A stretch of 64,000 nt of DNA from the NCBI GenBank assembly GCA_934045905.1, contig OW203762.1:43053411-43117410 (forward strand), given 5' to 3'. The translations under genes and the position numbers were made by a program. This DNA comes from Leuctra nigra (Eukaryota > Arthropoda > Insecta > Plecoptera > Leuctridae). The notes under the pieces are model-generated. The model had not been told where the DNA came from. It was given only the letters and a program-made list of their open reading frames with translations, and did no database searches. This document shows, one piece after another, positions 32,524 through 47,219 of this stretch. Within the stretch, counting starts at the first letter, position 1, and each line of letters opens with the position of its first letter.

Positions 32524-33000
32524 TACCACAGACACTGCTGCCCCATCATATTAAGGTAGCTGCATCGATGGAATTTTTGTCACAGATCTTTATGATTTTT
32601 TGCATACATTTATAATGAATAATGATGCCATATGCACAACCCATCCTTATATTATAGACTTGCCGTGTGTAGGTATTGAGATATTTCCAGTGGCGAAGCG
32701 TACCTCCAAAATTTGGGGAGACACAAGACAGCAAATAAGTAGAAAATAACGTATTTTGGCTTACCTAAATTTTATTAAATAATGCGAATATACCGTACAC
32801 AAACACAATAAAATGATTAACGAACTAAAAGATCAGGAGGAAATAATACGTCTGGTAAATTCAATTTCAATGCGTGAACTGACTTGTTTTCAATTCTGAC
32901 TCAGTTTTATAGATATTTTTAGTTTTTACTGTTGACATTGTGCGTTTATGCGAATATTGTGTGTGTTGCACAATGGTGTAGGCGACCGCTGCATGGGCAC
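32524..33000. other. Non-coding stretch before the gap
   Basis: Nothing recognisable, apart from the end of the 318-bp MITE at its left edge. Confidence 0.5.
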
Positions 33001-33200
33001 NNNNNNNNNNNNNNNNNNNNNNNNNNNNNNNNNNNNNNNNNNNNNNNNNNNNNNNNNNNNNNNNNNNNNNNNNNNNNNNNNNNNNNNNNNNNNNNNNNNN
33101 NNNNNNNNNNNNNNNNNNNNNNNNNNNNNNNNNNNNNNNNNNNNNNNNNNNNNNNNNNNNNNNNNNNNNNNNNNNNNNNNNNNNNNNNNNNNNNNNNNNN
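33001..33200. other. Assembly gap of exactly 200 N
   Basis: The gap is a round 200 bases, which is a conventional placeholder for a join of unknown length. Open frames that cross it have no meaning. Confidence 0.99.
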
Positions 33201-34259
33201 GTTGGGACCAACATTTTACATTTTTTTACAAGTGTTAATAATATCTTTGGCTGATCAAGCGAGCGGAGCGAGCGACTCCACTTGAAACTTATGGCACAAA
33301 TCTCTGCTTTTTTTGCTTTTTTTTGTGTATTTGTGTTTTTTGCATTACATTTTAAACGAAGTAACGGATCCAGACAATTTTTTTTAAAAAATATGCATTA
33401 CTATCTGTAGCAGAAGGCTATTGATTTCCAGCAAAATCGATCCATTAATTTCAGCGGAAACTTGATTTGTAGTTAGTAGTTCTTGGCTTGGCAATATGAA
33501 AGAAAAGTCAACTCTGTGTGCCAATAAAACTGGAATCGGTTGACCGATCATCACCAAATTTTGCATTGTCATTGGCACCAGGACCCTTACCTAATATCGC
33601 CAATATTTCAGTAGCACCGTGTTACTGTAGCACGATCGGCTAGTTGCCATGGCGACAATGTTAGCTCTTATGGCTAAAACTTTTAAAACAAAAGTTGTGC
33701 TACAGTAACACGGTGCTACTGAAATATTGGCGATATTAGGTAAGGGTCCAGCATTATAAGTGTATTTTGACAAATCTTTAATGAACTTCAAGAGTAATAG
33801 ACATTTTACTGACATTTGTATGCTTATTAATTTAAAATTGCCTGTAACTAATAGCTATACACCACCATTTGAAATCAGTCTTCTATAAATCTGATTAAAC
33901 TCATATTTTGCATGGTCGTTAAGACCAACATTATCTCTTATTATACACATTTTCAGCCCAATCAGTCAAGAACAATGCACTTATTGACAGTTTTAATATC
34001 TGTCATAAATGACATATATCAAATGAATGTTTTCACTGCCAAATGGATCTGATTTGCTTTATGTACCAAAGTGTATAGATTGCTACAATTCTTAAGTTTC
34101 AATAGAAAACAGATTCTTTTATCATGTTGATTGAGTGGATCATACAATTCAATATGGATGTATATGATTCTGTGCGTTTGGTACGGAATTCCAGTTGGAG
34201 ATTTTACACGTACCCGGTACCAGCGCTCACTCATCAACGCGTTACACTGAGCGTTTTCC
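33201..34259 (+). mobile_element. Right part of the 2.36-kb TA-flanked element, copy 2
   Basis: This is the same element as at 574-2931, cut by the N gap. The right inverted end, reading GCGTTTTCC then TA, is intact. Confidence 0.75.
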
Positions 34260-35206
34260 TAGTACTTGAAAATGCATCAAATCGGATGCAGTAGGAAGGC
34301 TCGCTCATCAACGCGTTTCACTGAGCGTTTCCCTAGTTACACCATAATTTCTAATAATTATCTTTCTTTGGGTAAATAAATAACCAAATATCAACATTAA
34401 TTCTTATAATGTAACATGAAAATATGGACTGTGGTGTAAGAAATACTTTGATTTGTAAAATACCCAAACGATGCTAGCGCCAACTATTGACTAGCCTGTC
34501 GTTTCTTAAAAATCAATTTACAACAAAATTATATGTAAATTTGTGTTTAAAATCTACAAATAATATTCTCAATTAGGTACCTATATAACTACAGTTCGTT
34601 TTTCCTATGTTTGAACTCTCACCAGACAAAGACGTCATTGCAAGTTGAGCGCAATGAAGTCTTTTGCGGCCGAGCAGAAAAACTGCCTATCGGCATATTC
34701 TGTTGAGAGTTCAGACATAGGAAACACAAACTGTATAGTCGGTTATTTTCCTCCTTATGCAAGATTAGGTGGCTGTTTTATAATTCATTGATTGATTGAT
34801 TTGTATTTAACAGTCTCAAGGGCAGGAGGCCAGTGTAGTGAGGTATCAGGGATTACACCCTTTAGCCTGGTTACATTAATTTTTTACATTTCATTTCTAC
34901 ATTCTACGTGCCTAGTCGGTAATTTTGTGAGAAAGTAGTGCAAGTACATGTTAAGTATATGTTATGTTATGTTATGTTATGTGTTATGTTAGTACATGTT
35001 ATGTGTAAGTAGTTTTGTGTGCAAGTATAGGTAGTACACACACATACATGCAAAGGAGTACAAATGGGCTCATACTGTGATCTGCAGTTGTCAGTTTATA
35101 GCAATTGAAAACGTATCAGTAAATAAGAAGACATAGACAATGTGTTCAGATGGAGGTTCACTTAAGTAGGTACACATAATAGCTCATAATTATTTAAGCA
35201 TTGCGG

Positions 35207-35312
35207 CAGGGCTCGAAATTAGGATGGCGAGTAGATACGTCACCGGGCGAGAGATTTCTTTTGGTCACTCGCCCATAGGGCGAGTAACTAAAATTTTAAA
35301 TTTCGAACCCTG
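35207..35312. mobile_element. hAT MITE, 106 bp, copy 2
   Basis: Same element and same CATTGCGG target repeats as at 3879-3984. Confidence 0.9.
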
Positions 35313-35857
35313 CATTGCGGTTGTTTGTGGGGAGGGGGGCACACACTCTATACCGTGATCTGCAGGTGTCAGTTTAGGACAGTTTATAAATGTGAAGATC
35401 TCTCTAAATTTCGTTTCAGATGCAAGAAAATATATTCCAAAAACACTGAAAAATGCTTCTATGATCATCCTATTTTACAAAAAAATCCCAGCGAAGTGGT
35501 TGGGGAGTCTTGCCTCCCCAAACCTCCCGCGGGTAGTGTTTGTCACAAAATCTTGTCTTCCCACCCACAATTTTCGTCTTAGAACCGCACCTCTGAATGT
35601 TATACAAAAGTTCGTACCTAAAACGAACATTTGACGTTCACATTCCATGCATAAAAATGTGATTATTTTTAAAAGTTTGATCCCCGACACTGCCTCTCGC
35701 ACATACTACATATGTACATATACACACATTTAATTTTATTTAAGGGAATCTTACAAATAGATACACTGACCTTCAACTACCCAAGTGTCTTTTGCACACT
35801 GGACACAACAACAAGATACACATAAATGATATTGATTGGGTATTCAAATACAGACTA

Positions 35858-36175
35858 AAGTTCGTTCACTGTAAGAATAATGATCCGCAATGGCGGCCGT
35901 GTACTACTGTAGTCTAGCGAAGGTATACCTACACATGTAAATATCAATATAATAATCAAAAAATATGTATAATACGACTGTAGATAAAAATAAATCAATT
36001 TTATTGAATTTTCTAATATTTCTTCTATTAAAAATTGTGTATTTGACATAATTTATACAATTTCAATAATACAAAAAAGAAAGTCTTGTTATTGACACGG
36101 CAGTGTTCATATGAACGATGTGAACGACCAATGAAGGACGAAAACGACAGAAATATTCTAACAGTGAACGAACTT
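35858..36175 (+). mobile_element. Tc1/mariner-like MITE, 318 bp, copy 2
   Basis: Duplicate of 4530-4847 in the second presenilin intron. Confidence 0.9.
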
Positions 36176-36262
36176 TACACTCATTGCTGCTGCAGTCTCA
36201 GTGGTCTTATCAATTAAAGTATTCACTTGTTGTAATGCTATTTTCACTTCACTCTTTTGTAG

Positions 36263-37515
36263 CTACCTTCATGTACAGCTACGTCAGTGTGGCAAGTGGA
36301 GATGAATCGGAAGCTGCTGCAAGTAGTTCTCCTCGTCCTCGGCAGCCTCAGGACAGTGGAGGTAAAACTAAATTTGTAATTTCTTTACTTTCGTGTCTTA
36401 TAGAGTTAAGAGATGTACTGAGAGACTGCCATTACCATGTATGGATTCTAAAAACTCACTCGGGTCTCCCGGTAGTTCTTGAACTTGAAATATTTCTTAC
36501 TCAGTAATTCATTACATCATGAGTTAAATTAGTTGCATAATGTATACATCTTTTATGTTACAGAAGATCCAGAGAGCGGCTTCTCCAGTGATTGGGAGGC
36601 AACACGTGAGGAGCGCTCAAATCGTCGGCGCGAGGAATTAAACCGTGCTGCATTAAGTGGAGACAACCAAGCACCAGCAGCACGGCAGCACCAGACCGAG
36701 TACAGGGAGCTTGAGGAGGAGGAACGTGGTGTTAAGCTTGGACTGGGAGATTTCATCTTCTATAGCGTGCTTGTTGGGAAAGCTTCCTCGTATGGAGATT
36801 GGAACACCACTCTCGCATGCTTTGTCGCCATTCTAATTGTGAGTAAGCCTAATACTAGGAACGTTTGATTATTGGACGTGAGGAATGTTGAGAATGTCGT
36901 GATATTATTAAATTCAAATTACATCTTCTGGCGGAAATACACAAAAGAATGATTTGTTTATAAAACAAAAAATCTGTTTGTCACGTTTTGTGTGATTGGA
37001 GTGAATGTTCTGTCAATAGCTATAGAGATTCACTACCAGAGAGATGCATCTTAATGGCAGAAAGAGGATGCTCGGCACATATTCTAGGTAGTTCTGCACT
37101 TGCTCAGCCGCCAATATATTCTCATCCCTCTGTTATCATGTCAATAACATTGCAAGGCAGGGATGTGGATGTCACTTTTGTACCAACTGAAAGTACACAC
37201 TAAACTAGGAAAACGCTCGGTGTAACGCGTTGATAAGCGAGCACCAGTATGTGCAACACTTTGAATCAAAATTACCTAAAAACACTGCAATAATCCACTC
37301 AATTTGAAATTGGTACATTAGCTCATGGTTCCTACATTAATGTTACCTTATATTTTCAGGGCCTGTGCCTCACGCTTCTGCTTTTGGCCATTTTGAAGAA
37401 AGCTTTACCTGCTCTGCCGATCTCAATCACATTTGGACTTATATTTTACTTCGCAACACGAGAGATTGTAAAACCTTTTGCTGATTCACTAGCCAGTGAG
37501 CAAGTGTTCATATGA
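36263..37515 (+). CDS. Psn: Presenilin, second copy, last three exons only (36263-36361, 36564-36838, 37360-37515)
   Basis: These exons repeat those at 4935-6187 at an offset of 31,328 bp, with the same splice sites, GLGD motif, PAL motif and stop codon. The two exons carrying TM6 and the first catalytic Asp are absent because this copy starts just after the N gap, inside the preceding intron. No start or promoter is visible, so on this assembly the copy cannot encode an active protease alone. It is most simply the other allele of the same gene, placed in tandem by the assembly, rather than a second locus. Confidence 0.93.
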
Positions 37516-39070
37516 ATATGAAACTTGATTTCTCTACTTGGTAAGTCAGTTCTTGATTATCATAATTATTAAATGGATGAATACGTATTAATTTTACTTT
37601 TTATAAGTTAATCTATGTACACTTGGCCAAACAAAAATTGGTCGTTCAATAAATCTGATAGGCTGATGAATGTAAGATCGCACCATCAGAAGTCAGTCTA
37701 AGCGATCTCATTGTCTCACTCTAGTATGTAGGTGACCGCACATTTCAATAATAATAACAAGCTTTGATTGGTTATGGGACATGACCAGCAGTCATTCAAA
37801 TTTGTTCAACGATCAATTTATGTTTTGCCGAGTGTACCTAAATAAGGCATGTAAGCGTTGGAAAGTTTGTCATATTTAATATCATGTTTATTTTATAATA
37901 TTACTATTAGATAATAATGATATTTGGTATATATTCCTTCTTCGTATTTAATTAATCTACCTTATTGTGTGATATTTAATTAGCATTCCCTTTCTTTCTA
38001 TGTATTAAGCGTAGTGGTACATACTGATACGCTCGTAAAAAATTGTAAGGGAACAGTTAAATAAATTTAGTGTAAATTCGTACAAAGATCCATTTCATGG
38101 TGTAAAATATGTACCTATCATTGTTTTTATTTATTTTTTCTAAATGGTTGGTTTGTTAACAAAAATAATGTTTGCTAAGGAATAGGAAGTGTTTTGTACT
38201 GTTACAATGTAGTATACTACTTTCTACCTACTACCAATTAACAACTATCATTGAAACTAGATAGCACATACATAGTCCACAACCATATGCAGTCCCAATT
38301 AGCACATTTGGCATATTTATAGGTACTACAAAGTACTTCATATACTTTGGCAGGAACACCTGTGACCATTTAAATTCAAATTCATTTCAACTTAAAAGAA
38401 AGTAAAATCAGAAAGGAAATGTACGTTAAAGTTTTAAAATATATCAAACAATTTGTTTTAGATGACAACAAATTTGTACCTATATAATTAATATAGGTGT
38501 TAATAATTTTGAAAACGTAAAATGTTATTTGGTTCCCCTTTGATATGAATTGCCTTTTATACTAGCTACCTACATAATTGTATATTGATGTGCACATAAC
38601 TCACTTGGAACTTTTTACTTCTAAAGAAGTCAATTCTAAGTTTAGCTCCATATTTTCTGTTTCCACATGTCATAACCACCACCTTATGCATATTTATTTT
38701 TTGTCAAACAAATTGCCCTATATACCTTATATGAGTACTTAAATAAAATAAATACAAATATTAAATAATATGTAGGGGCTTTGCTTATTTAAGGATACTA
38801 CAAAAGTAGTAGGCACTTTTGGCCAACAATCATATGTGGAGCCAATCTTCATGTATTCTCCCTCATCACATTGTGCCAATCCGTTCTCAAGTAATCACAT
38901 TGGGCTAATCGGTTAAGTTTTTACTGTGCAATCTTCCGCTCATTTTATATTAAATTTGCACTGGAACAAAATGCATTAGTTCAATATTAGTAATTCATAC
39001 AAATTATATAAAAAATAAAAATCAATATCATTTAGTTCATCATAGTTATCCGATGAATAATATTACCTAC

Positions 39071-42000
39071 CTGAAAGTCTTCCATGAGAGTTAATATGCG
39101 AGAAGTTTCAAGTTCGTTTCCGATTGATCGTCGTCGTCTTCCAGCTGCTGTTATTGGTGATGATTGAACAACGGTCATATATGAGTTGTTGTTGTTTGCA
39201 CCCAGACTTTGTATGAGTTGCTGCGTACAAAAGGAGAAGATTATGCCTTGAACAATTCAATTTAATAAAATCAAGGACCCGAACCGGTAAACCCATAATT
39301 TTGAAGCGGAAACGAACCTTCATAATCTATTAATTTTTAGGTTCCTTCTTTTAATAAAAAAAATATCGTCGTTGAAGTGGCAATACCGCGTAAGTCACTT
39401 TTGACAGATTGTGCAGGAGGCACTTAAAATGGATTTGTTTTAATTTTAATAGCACTTCTAAGATTTTAATGTTGTCAAAATTAAAGAAATTATGTTTAGA
39501 AACAGATTCTACATTAATTGTCACTTTAAAATCGCACACCAATTATAAACACGTAATATAAAATCATACGCGGTTATCACTGTTTTTTTTCTATAGTTAC
39601 GCGGTATTAAGTCATTTCCACAGCATCCAAAAGCTCATATTCTGTAAATGACGAATTTAGCTGTGACATGATAATGAATATAATAATTTAATTTAATCCA
39701 TTCATCTGTAACATGTCTAACAAAATAATTATTATAGTGGCAAACTACATGCTAAAGTTACACAGAATACCACGTAAGTGACAGGTTTTAACAAGTGTCA
39801 GGCAAATAATACCGCGAATAGAAACCTCAATTTTGCGGCAATGATAATGACAGAAATATATCTTATTGCTTTAATAAAATATTGTTAAGATGAAGTTTAA
39901 ATAAATAAGAATGTTTTATGAATAGTACCTGCAACAACACGTAATATACAAGAAAAATGGGGAGCTAGCATGGCTTAGCTTGTCAAGCGGCCATCTTGGA
40001 ACTAACATTACAAGTATAGGGAGATACGCGGTATTACCCGACGCAAGTCGGATACGTGGTGTGTAATTAGCCTTTTATAGCGTGCTTATTGGCACCAACA
40101 GACTAGAACCACTAGAAACAAGTGCCAATAGTATACGTGGATACGAATCAACCAAAAACGATTTTTGCTGAAATTTCGACTTGCGCGGTATTGCCACTTC
40201 AACGACCAGAGCTGGGTAGTAACGTAACGAAAGTAACGCGTTACTTTTTTGTAACTTTCACAGTAACGCGTTCCTGCTAAAATAGAAGTAACTTAGTAAA
40301 GTGGAAAGTTCCTTTTTGTTGTGGAACTTTCACATTTATAAAAGTTCCTTTTGCAGTTACTTTTAGAGCAGAATGTACCTTCCCTCAACATTCAAAACTA
40401 CACCATTTCCGCCCTCAAATATGTACCTGATTTTCTCTGATAAGGAATTTTAGGCCACCTGCACAAAACCGCATTCCAATCACGCCGTTCATGCTTAGTG
40501 CGTCATCAGTTCGCCCTCTCACTTGCACTTGACCAACCCTGCCGTGGCATGGGGGAGGGGGTAGAATTAGATGCAAGACTTCTTACTGGGAGGAATTTCG
40601 TTGAAAATTTTGTTTTCCACAGAGAAAAATTACAGCCTGAATTTGTGTTTTAGCAAATTGGCTGCATTCCGGAAATAAAATGGTCAAGTAACTTTCAAAG
40701 TAACTTTTCATTGAAAAGGAACTTCCAGTTCCTCTGATTAGTTGAGGAACTTTAACTTTAACTAGTTCCTTTTTTCGGAAAGTAACGTAACTTTAACGCG
40801 TTCCTATTTTTTTGGTAACTTACCCAGCTCTGTCAACGACGATATACTACATAATTTAATTTTTAACACTTTGATGATATTATTCACAAAGTTCTAAAAA
40901 GATTTTTTTTTGGATTAACAATCTCATTAATAATTTTGGTAGACATTTTTAATTCTAAATAATGCTTCATTTTCAAAAGCTGCTTGAAGAGTTTTCAATT
41001 TTTGAATCTGACTGTCCTGCGATGAGAACTGCTTTGCTGACAATATACCGGGTGGCGCAAAAAAATCTCCCCGATTAAGAGGTCACTATAACGAAACTAT
41101 TATAGTAGATAGAATTCTGAAATTGGATCACGTAGTAGAAAACATACCAAAATTTAATATATATTATAGTTTCAAACATATTCTTTTACCTAATAGGAAA
41201 TAGTTCATTTGAAAAACAGATTAAACCAGACGAAATTAACGTGTTTTGATGAGTTGATTTGGAGTTACTTTGTAGGAATTAAGCTGGGTTCCCATACTTC
41301 GCTTTCCTTTCGCATTCGGTTCGCTTTCGCGTCGCGAAGTTTGTAGTCGTTTCCATAATTTCTGTTTCGCGTATCCATGGATACGCGAAACATAAATAGT
41401 ATTCTGCCAATAGTTAAAAACAAAATGACAAATAATAATCAGATAATAAGCATGAACCGCAAGAAAATGCAGAAAAAGTGAAAATTGAAAGTTGAAACGT
41501 CAAAACATATGTTTATTAATCGAATATCGAATATAAGCTCGAGGTCGACCGGAAATGGAGATTCGATATATCGCATCACTTCCGGATTTCGCGCGTTTCG
41601 GTTTCGTCGAAGTTGAAGTTGGTCTAACATTTTTGCATTTCGGAGACGAAATTAAACATGGACGATTTTCTGTGTTAAAAGGTAGCCATTTTGCGAAAGC
41701 GAACCGAATGCGAAACGAAAGCGAAGTATGGGAACCCAGCTTTAGGGGAATTTATGTTTATTTATGAATTTCTTAATTTATGTTTCATAAATCTATTTTG
41801 AATTTGTGCGAATTTGCTTGAATTTATTAAGTGAGTAGGTATATGTGTGAATTTATGTAACTTTCGTATAATGCAGTGGTTAACTTGGGGGAGGACGAGG
41901 GCGGACGCGTCCCCTCACTCTTTTTTCAGGGTGGACGCCGTCCGCCCACTTATTTTTCATAGAAGTAATAATTGGCTTAAAATTGTGTACAAATCGCGTA

Positions 42001-44801
42001 GAAAGGCATGAAATTTGGTCCTGAAATTCAAAATTTTCCCAGGGCTATGTGCTCCGAACCCGCATTGTATTGGGGGTCTTCCCCCCAAACCCCGCATTGT
42101 TTTCCTAAGCAAATACGGTTCTCTAACAATAGCCAAGCGTTTGCCCACTTACTATTTTACAAAGTAATACTGGTATAATGACATTAAGGGCCGGTTTCAC
42201 CAAGATTCTAAACCCGGGTTAGAGGCGGTAAACCTGGTTTAGGGGCCTTTAAACCAGGTTTACCGCCTCTAACCCAGGTTTAGAATCTTGGTGAAATGCA
42301 GCCTAAGTGGAGGTAAAACATTCCAATTCATCGTTGGAAATTCAGCCACAATAACATTTCCTTCCATATCTCTTCTTGAAACCACGTCTCAATAAGATAC
42401 ATACATGCTTTACTAAGGCCCGGTTGTACCAAGTCCCGATAAAGTTAGCGGTAGGATTTATCGCCTGAAACCATGGCAACAGCCAATGAAACAGCCATCT
42501 AGACTGCTAAAGTCCACTTTAGGCTAAAGTGAACTTTATCTTACTTATCGCCTATCGGGACTTGGTACAACCGGGCCTAAATGGAGTAATTTTTATGTCA
42601 AATTATGATCAACGCAAACTTAATTATGTACAAAACAGGCGACTCTTTTTAACAAGCTTCTAGTTCTATTTAAACTCAAATGCGCGCTATTTAAACACTG
42701 GTATAAACCATTTTTCAGCGTCTTAATTCAAATGCATGTAACTTTTCAAATGACTCAAATATTTCTGAAAATTGCACATATTAAGTTTTTTATATTTGTT
42801 CTATACTAACATGTGAAAGTATTAGCCATTTATCTTATAAAGTTTTGATGTATGTAGTGATCTCTCAAACGGGGGTTTTTTTTTGCTGCACATATGATGC
42901 TCGGGCAAAATGAATATTTATGCTATTTGGGAAATGTGCACTGAAATTTTGCAAATTCTTTATTTATTTCACCATTATTTGGATTTAACCTGTAATTTAT
43001 TTTTAATCACAGTTGGTAATTATCAACCTATTATTTATATTACAAAAAATAGTTTTTTGGATATTTGTATCTACAGATAGTCTTTCCGTGGCATTTCAGC
43101 ATTTATTTTCCATGATGCATAATTTTAATAAATTAAATTATTGTCAATTGTCAAAAGACGGATTTTTTTTTAAAGTGACACAGCATTGACCAATCACAGA
43201 TAATCTTCAAAAAATCCTGTAAAATGCTGCAACCCATTAGTAGGTACATCTAAAATACTGAACTGCAAGGCTTTACAGCATCTGTGGCTCAGCAGATAAA
43301 TACGGAAGCCAGGCACTTCAACTTCCCCTCAGGGCACCAGGGTCTGAAAAGGTTGAGATATAAATATTTCAACGGATATTGTGCCAACACTGCTTACTCA
43401 AAAGCATCTTGTGCCTTGACAAAGGTATAACAACATATGCAAATAATCGATAATTACATGAAATCAGGGACCCGATAATTTCGGAACCAGAACCGGAACC
43501 ATTATACTTTTTTCCCAAAGAACCGGAACCCGAACCTTTATAATCAATTAGGTTCTTAAAGGTTCTTTAAGGTTCCTTCTTTTAATAAAAAATCATGTAT
43601 ATCACTTGGATATAATATTATTCACAAAGTTGTATAAAGTTTATTTTTTGATAAAATTTCCAAAATGTATTTTTTGTAGAAATTTTTAATTCTTGATAAG
43701 AAATAATAATTCTTCATTATGCAAACGCTGCTCGAGTTTTCAATTTTTTGAAACTGACTATTGCGATGAGAACTGTATTGCCGACAATTTGAATATGATA
43801 GCTCAGGAAAAATGAATGTTTACGTTGTCTTATGGAGAAAATTGCAGCCGCTCTACTGTCTCCTCTGATATTTACTCTGCGCACCATCCTGTGAATTTTA
43901 TACAGACACTGCCTACAACGGTGCTTGCATTCATAGGAAAATCCAAATCCAATAATTCCAGTAAATTACATAGGTAATACTGATGTTATATAATATAGTT
44001 TGATTAAATTTTTTAGAACCGGAACCGGAAAATCATAAAGGTTCGGGTCCCTGCATGAAATTAATTGAATACTTATTTACAACTGTGTCACTTCCTCATT
44101 TCAACGAGATAATCACAATTTTGAGAATGGTGGTTGAGAATTAATTCCCATCTATCCTCAATTATTACTCTTTCGTGAAATTAACTCGCCTGTACTAGTT
44201 TGATGAGAAATACTGCAAACACGAGAATTGAGATTGACATAAGTGCACTCTCCAATGATGGGTAGCCCATTTTGGCTGTTCTTGTTTGTCTTCGCCCAGG
44301 AATCCAAATATTCTCCATTCTTCTTTCTAAGCAGTAGGAGATTGAAGAATTAATTGAAGACACTAATTTTAAGTGAAAGCTCATAATATTTTTAAAATAA
44401 CCCACTTATTTGATGTAGAATTGAATTCTGGAGTCCTTGAAGGAATTCTAGTTTGCCTCGTATTGTGGTAGGATTTTCCAATGATAATGACTTGTGAGTT
44501 TGGTGCAACATTTTCATTGGGAAATCAGATTCACTTTGGTTATGCAATTTTATTAAACTGGGATTTTCCCACTGATATCCAATAGAAGGATCGGTAACAT
44601 CTTCCGTGTCATTCTTTGTATTCAGCAGAATTGTTTTGTGGTTGGCGGCATTTAGAGTGACGTAGTGAGTAGACATTTGGTCAATGCGTTTGGCATCCAT
44701 TGGCTTTGTAGTAGAAGGCGATTTGGTCTTTGGTTTGATAACCGAAACTTCTACCCAATCTGCATTTGATGTACCAACCAAAGCAATCCACATGAGAATA
44801 C
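39071..44801 (-). CDS. Unidentified single-pass membrane protein, second copy (44801-44406, 44326-44190, 39220-39071)
   Basis: This repeats the gene at 7743-13473 with the same exon ends, including the GC donor next to 44190. The protein sequence of all three exons looks identical. The membrane segment, the Asn run and the GRRRRS site are kept. As with presenilin, it is more likely an allele than a paralogue. Confidence 0.58.
39366..40842 (+). mobile_element. TA-flanked element with nested hAT (40207-40832), copy 2
   Basis: Duplicate of 8038-9514, including the nested hAT and its TCAACGAC repeats. Confidence 0.85.
41282..41741. mobile_element. PIF/Harbinger-like MITE, 460 bp, copy 2
   Basis: Duplicate of 9954-10413 with the same TTA flanks. 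Confidence 0.85.
42188..42577. mobile_element. Two PIF/Harbinger-like MITEs, copy 2 (42188-42303 and 42417-42577)
   Basis: Duplicates of 10860-10975 and 11089-11249 with the same TAA flanks. Between them lies the C-to-T difference at 42406. Confidence 0.85.
43465..44053. mobile_element. hAT non-autonomous element, 589 bp, copy 2
   Basis: Duplicate of 12137-12725 with the same CATGAAAT repeats. Confidence 0.92.
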
Positions 44802-47219
44802 CTGGAAAAAAGGGATATCAATTTTGAATTTTACTTCAGTTTCAAAGTAGGTACACAAAATTCAATAGTAAATAGGAACACATTTCTGGGTTCTGCCGAT
44901 TCCAAAAATGTTTTGGACAAACTAGCTACAAGTTACAACTTAATAAACATTATTGTGGTCATCTTGCAACCTTTGTCTTCTTACATTAAAATCAAAGGCA
45001 CAGACCTTTTGTAACCTAATTCTTAGCTTGCGCGAACTTCTTTTGTTTTATATCAGCATATAGGCCTCCGAAATAGCCATAGGCGCGCCACTATCACGAC
45101 CATTAGCGCTTACCTGGTGGATGAATTCGAATGAATTGTGAGGGTGAAGTATTGAAAATGATATGGCCACCGTGTTAAATTGTAGAAATATAAATAAAGA
45201 AACAGGGTTCCCAGGCGGCCCATAAAACCCCTAAAACCCATTTTTTCAGCATTTCAATTTATATGCACTATAATTCCCACTTTTCTAGGTCTGACCCATA
45301 AAATGAAGAGGAATCTATTCCACATATTGTATTTTTCAATTAATTACCAAATAAATTGCCGAAAACTGTCCAAAACGCATAGAAATGGTCCAAAAATACT
45401 TCTAAATTTTAAAAAATTTCCGGGCCTGTGCGGCCCGGACCCGCTTGACATTTGAGGCTTCATGTGTAATGTTTCAAGTGCAATTTAGCGAGTTTTCCCA
45501 AAGTATTGTCTCGTATAAACTAGAGGGTTGCCGCCCATTCCAGATATTTCGGGATTGTTGTCCTTTTCCCAGAATTAGAATAATCATTTCGGGACAGCAA
45601 TAGTCGGAATTCTGAATTTTAAACTTCAAAACGCAATATTTATTATCCATTATTTTAAATCTCCCGTGTCATATCGCTTGCACAGGATTGCCAGGTGATT
45701 AATTTAAGATATTTAAATATTTGAGAAGAAATATGGAAACTAATATATTTAAACTTAATTTTCGCAATAACCTGGTAGTTTTTGGTGATAAAAATACTAA
45801 ATAGCTTAAATTTTATAAAAATGGCTTTAATTCATTCTTGAAATTCAAAATTTTCCCGGGCCTGCCCAGCCCGGACCCGCGTGTTGTTGAGAGACCCTCC
45901 CCCAGGACCCAATTGATGCCATAAGCAGGGTGTACCCCGAAAATCACACCTTTTGGCATCACGAAAAGTATTGACTAGTCCTCTGTTCCGGATTGCATGC
46001 ATTGAAAAGTGGCAACCCTAGTCTAAATGTGAATTAATAAATTATAATAATTATTATGCATATTATTGAAATGCACTTTTTGGGCTCGACAATGCTAGGA
46101 AGGGGAATTGTACTTTGAAGAATAGCGCAAGTGGGAATGGGCAAAATAGGTAAAGAACCGAATAATCTGCAATTTTAAGATAAGGAAAAATTGGTTTCAG
46201 TTAGTAAAGACTAATGATTTTTAACATTTCATACCTTGGCTGTCCGTCACAATATTATGCATATTTCAAGATTTTTTTTAGTGCAGTGCGTTATATTCCC
46301 ACAAATAAGTGATACGTGATGGAGCCACTTCTGGCAAGATGGCTACTATCAGGTCCACATATTAATTTGTTTGTTTTTACATTTCGTGTTTCCATAAAGC
46401 AGTGAAAAAACAAAAAACAAATTAAATTGATATTTAGCTATAAATTTACTTTCTTGGCCATAACAAACAACTATATCAAATATTTGTATTTATATTTATG
46501 CAAATGCGCCCTTGATAGCCGCCATTTACCTAGTACCACAAAATCCACCAGAGGTCAGTTGTGTTCCTTATTTTCTCGAATAGCTTTCAGCTGATCAAAA
46601 TGTGTATTCAATAAATGCAATATAATGCATCTAGGCATGATCTAGGTAATGCATTTTATCAGAAATGTACCCTTTAAAACCCATAAAATCCCATTGAAGG
46701 ACCCATATTTTTAAGCAAAATTGCCCATAAATTTTTGAGACCTGGCTGGGAACCCTGAAGAAATAAGAATATTGGCTTGTGCTGAAGTAAAACTGACTGA
46801 AGTTAGTTTATTACTGATTTTGTTTTAAAATATTTATAATGCCCGATTATGCCACAGCCCACTGGATTCATCAAAGTTTACATAAACAAAACCGATATTT
46901 TACGAAGCAATCGAGACAGGAAGGATTCCAAATATTCCTCTCTCTGATTGGTTGGAGTAGCGCATGCTCAGAATGATTTGGCGCGATTTTTCAAATGCTT
47001 TTTAATAACAATTAGGCTCGTAATAACCAAAGTTAAATTGTGCTGGATTAAATTCAACTGTTTCACTCATTTTGAGGTATCTGATTGGCTTAGTCCAATT
47101 TAGTCCAATATTTAGTTAATCCGGCTCAGATTAACTTTGGTTATACCGGCCCTTACTACGTTAGCCTTTAAATATAAATTTTTACATGTGGGAAAAATAT
47201 GAAATTGGTAAGTTTAAGA

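Noticed and set aside
32867..33285. Open frames spanning the N run
   Set aside because: Their middle is N; they have no meaning.
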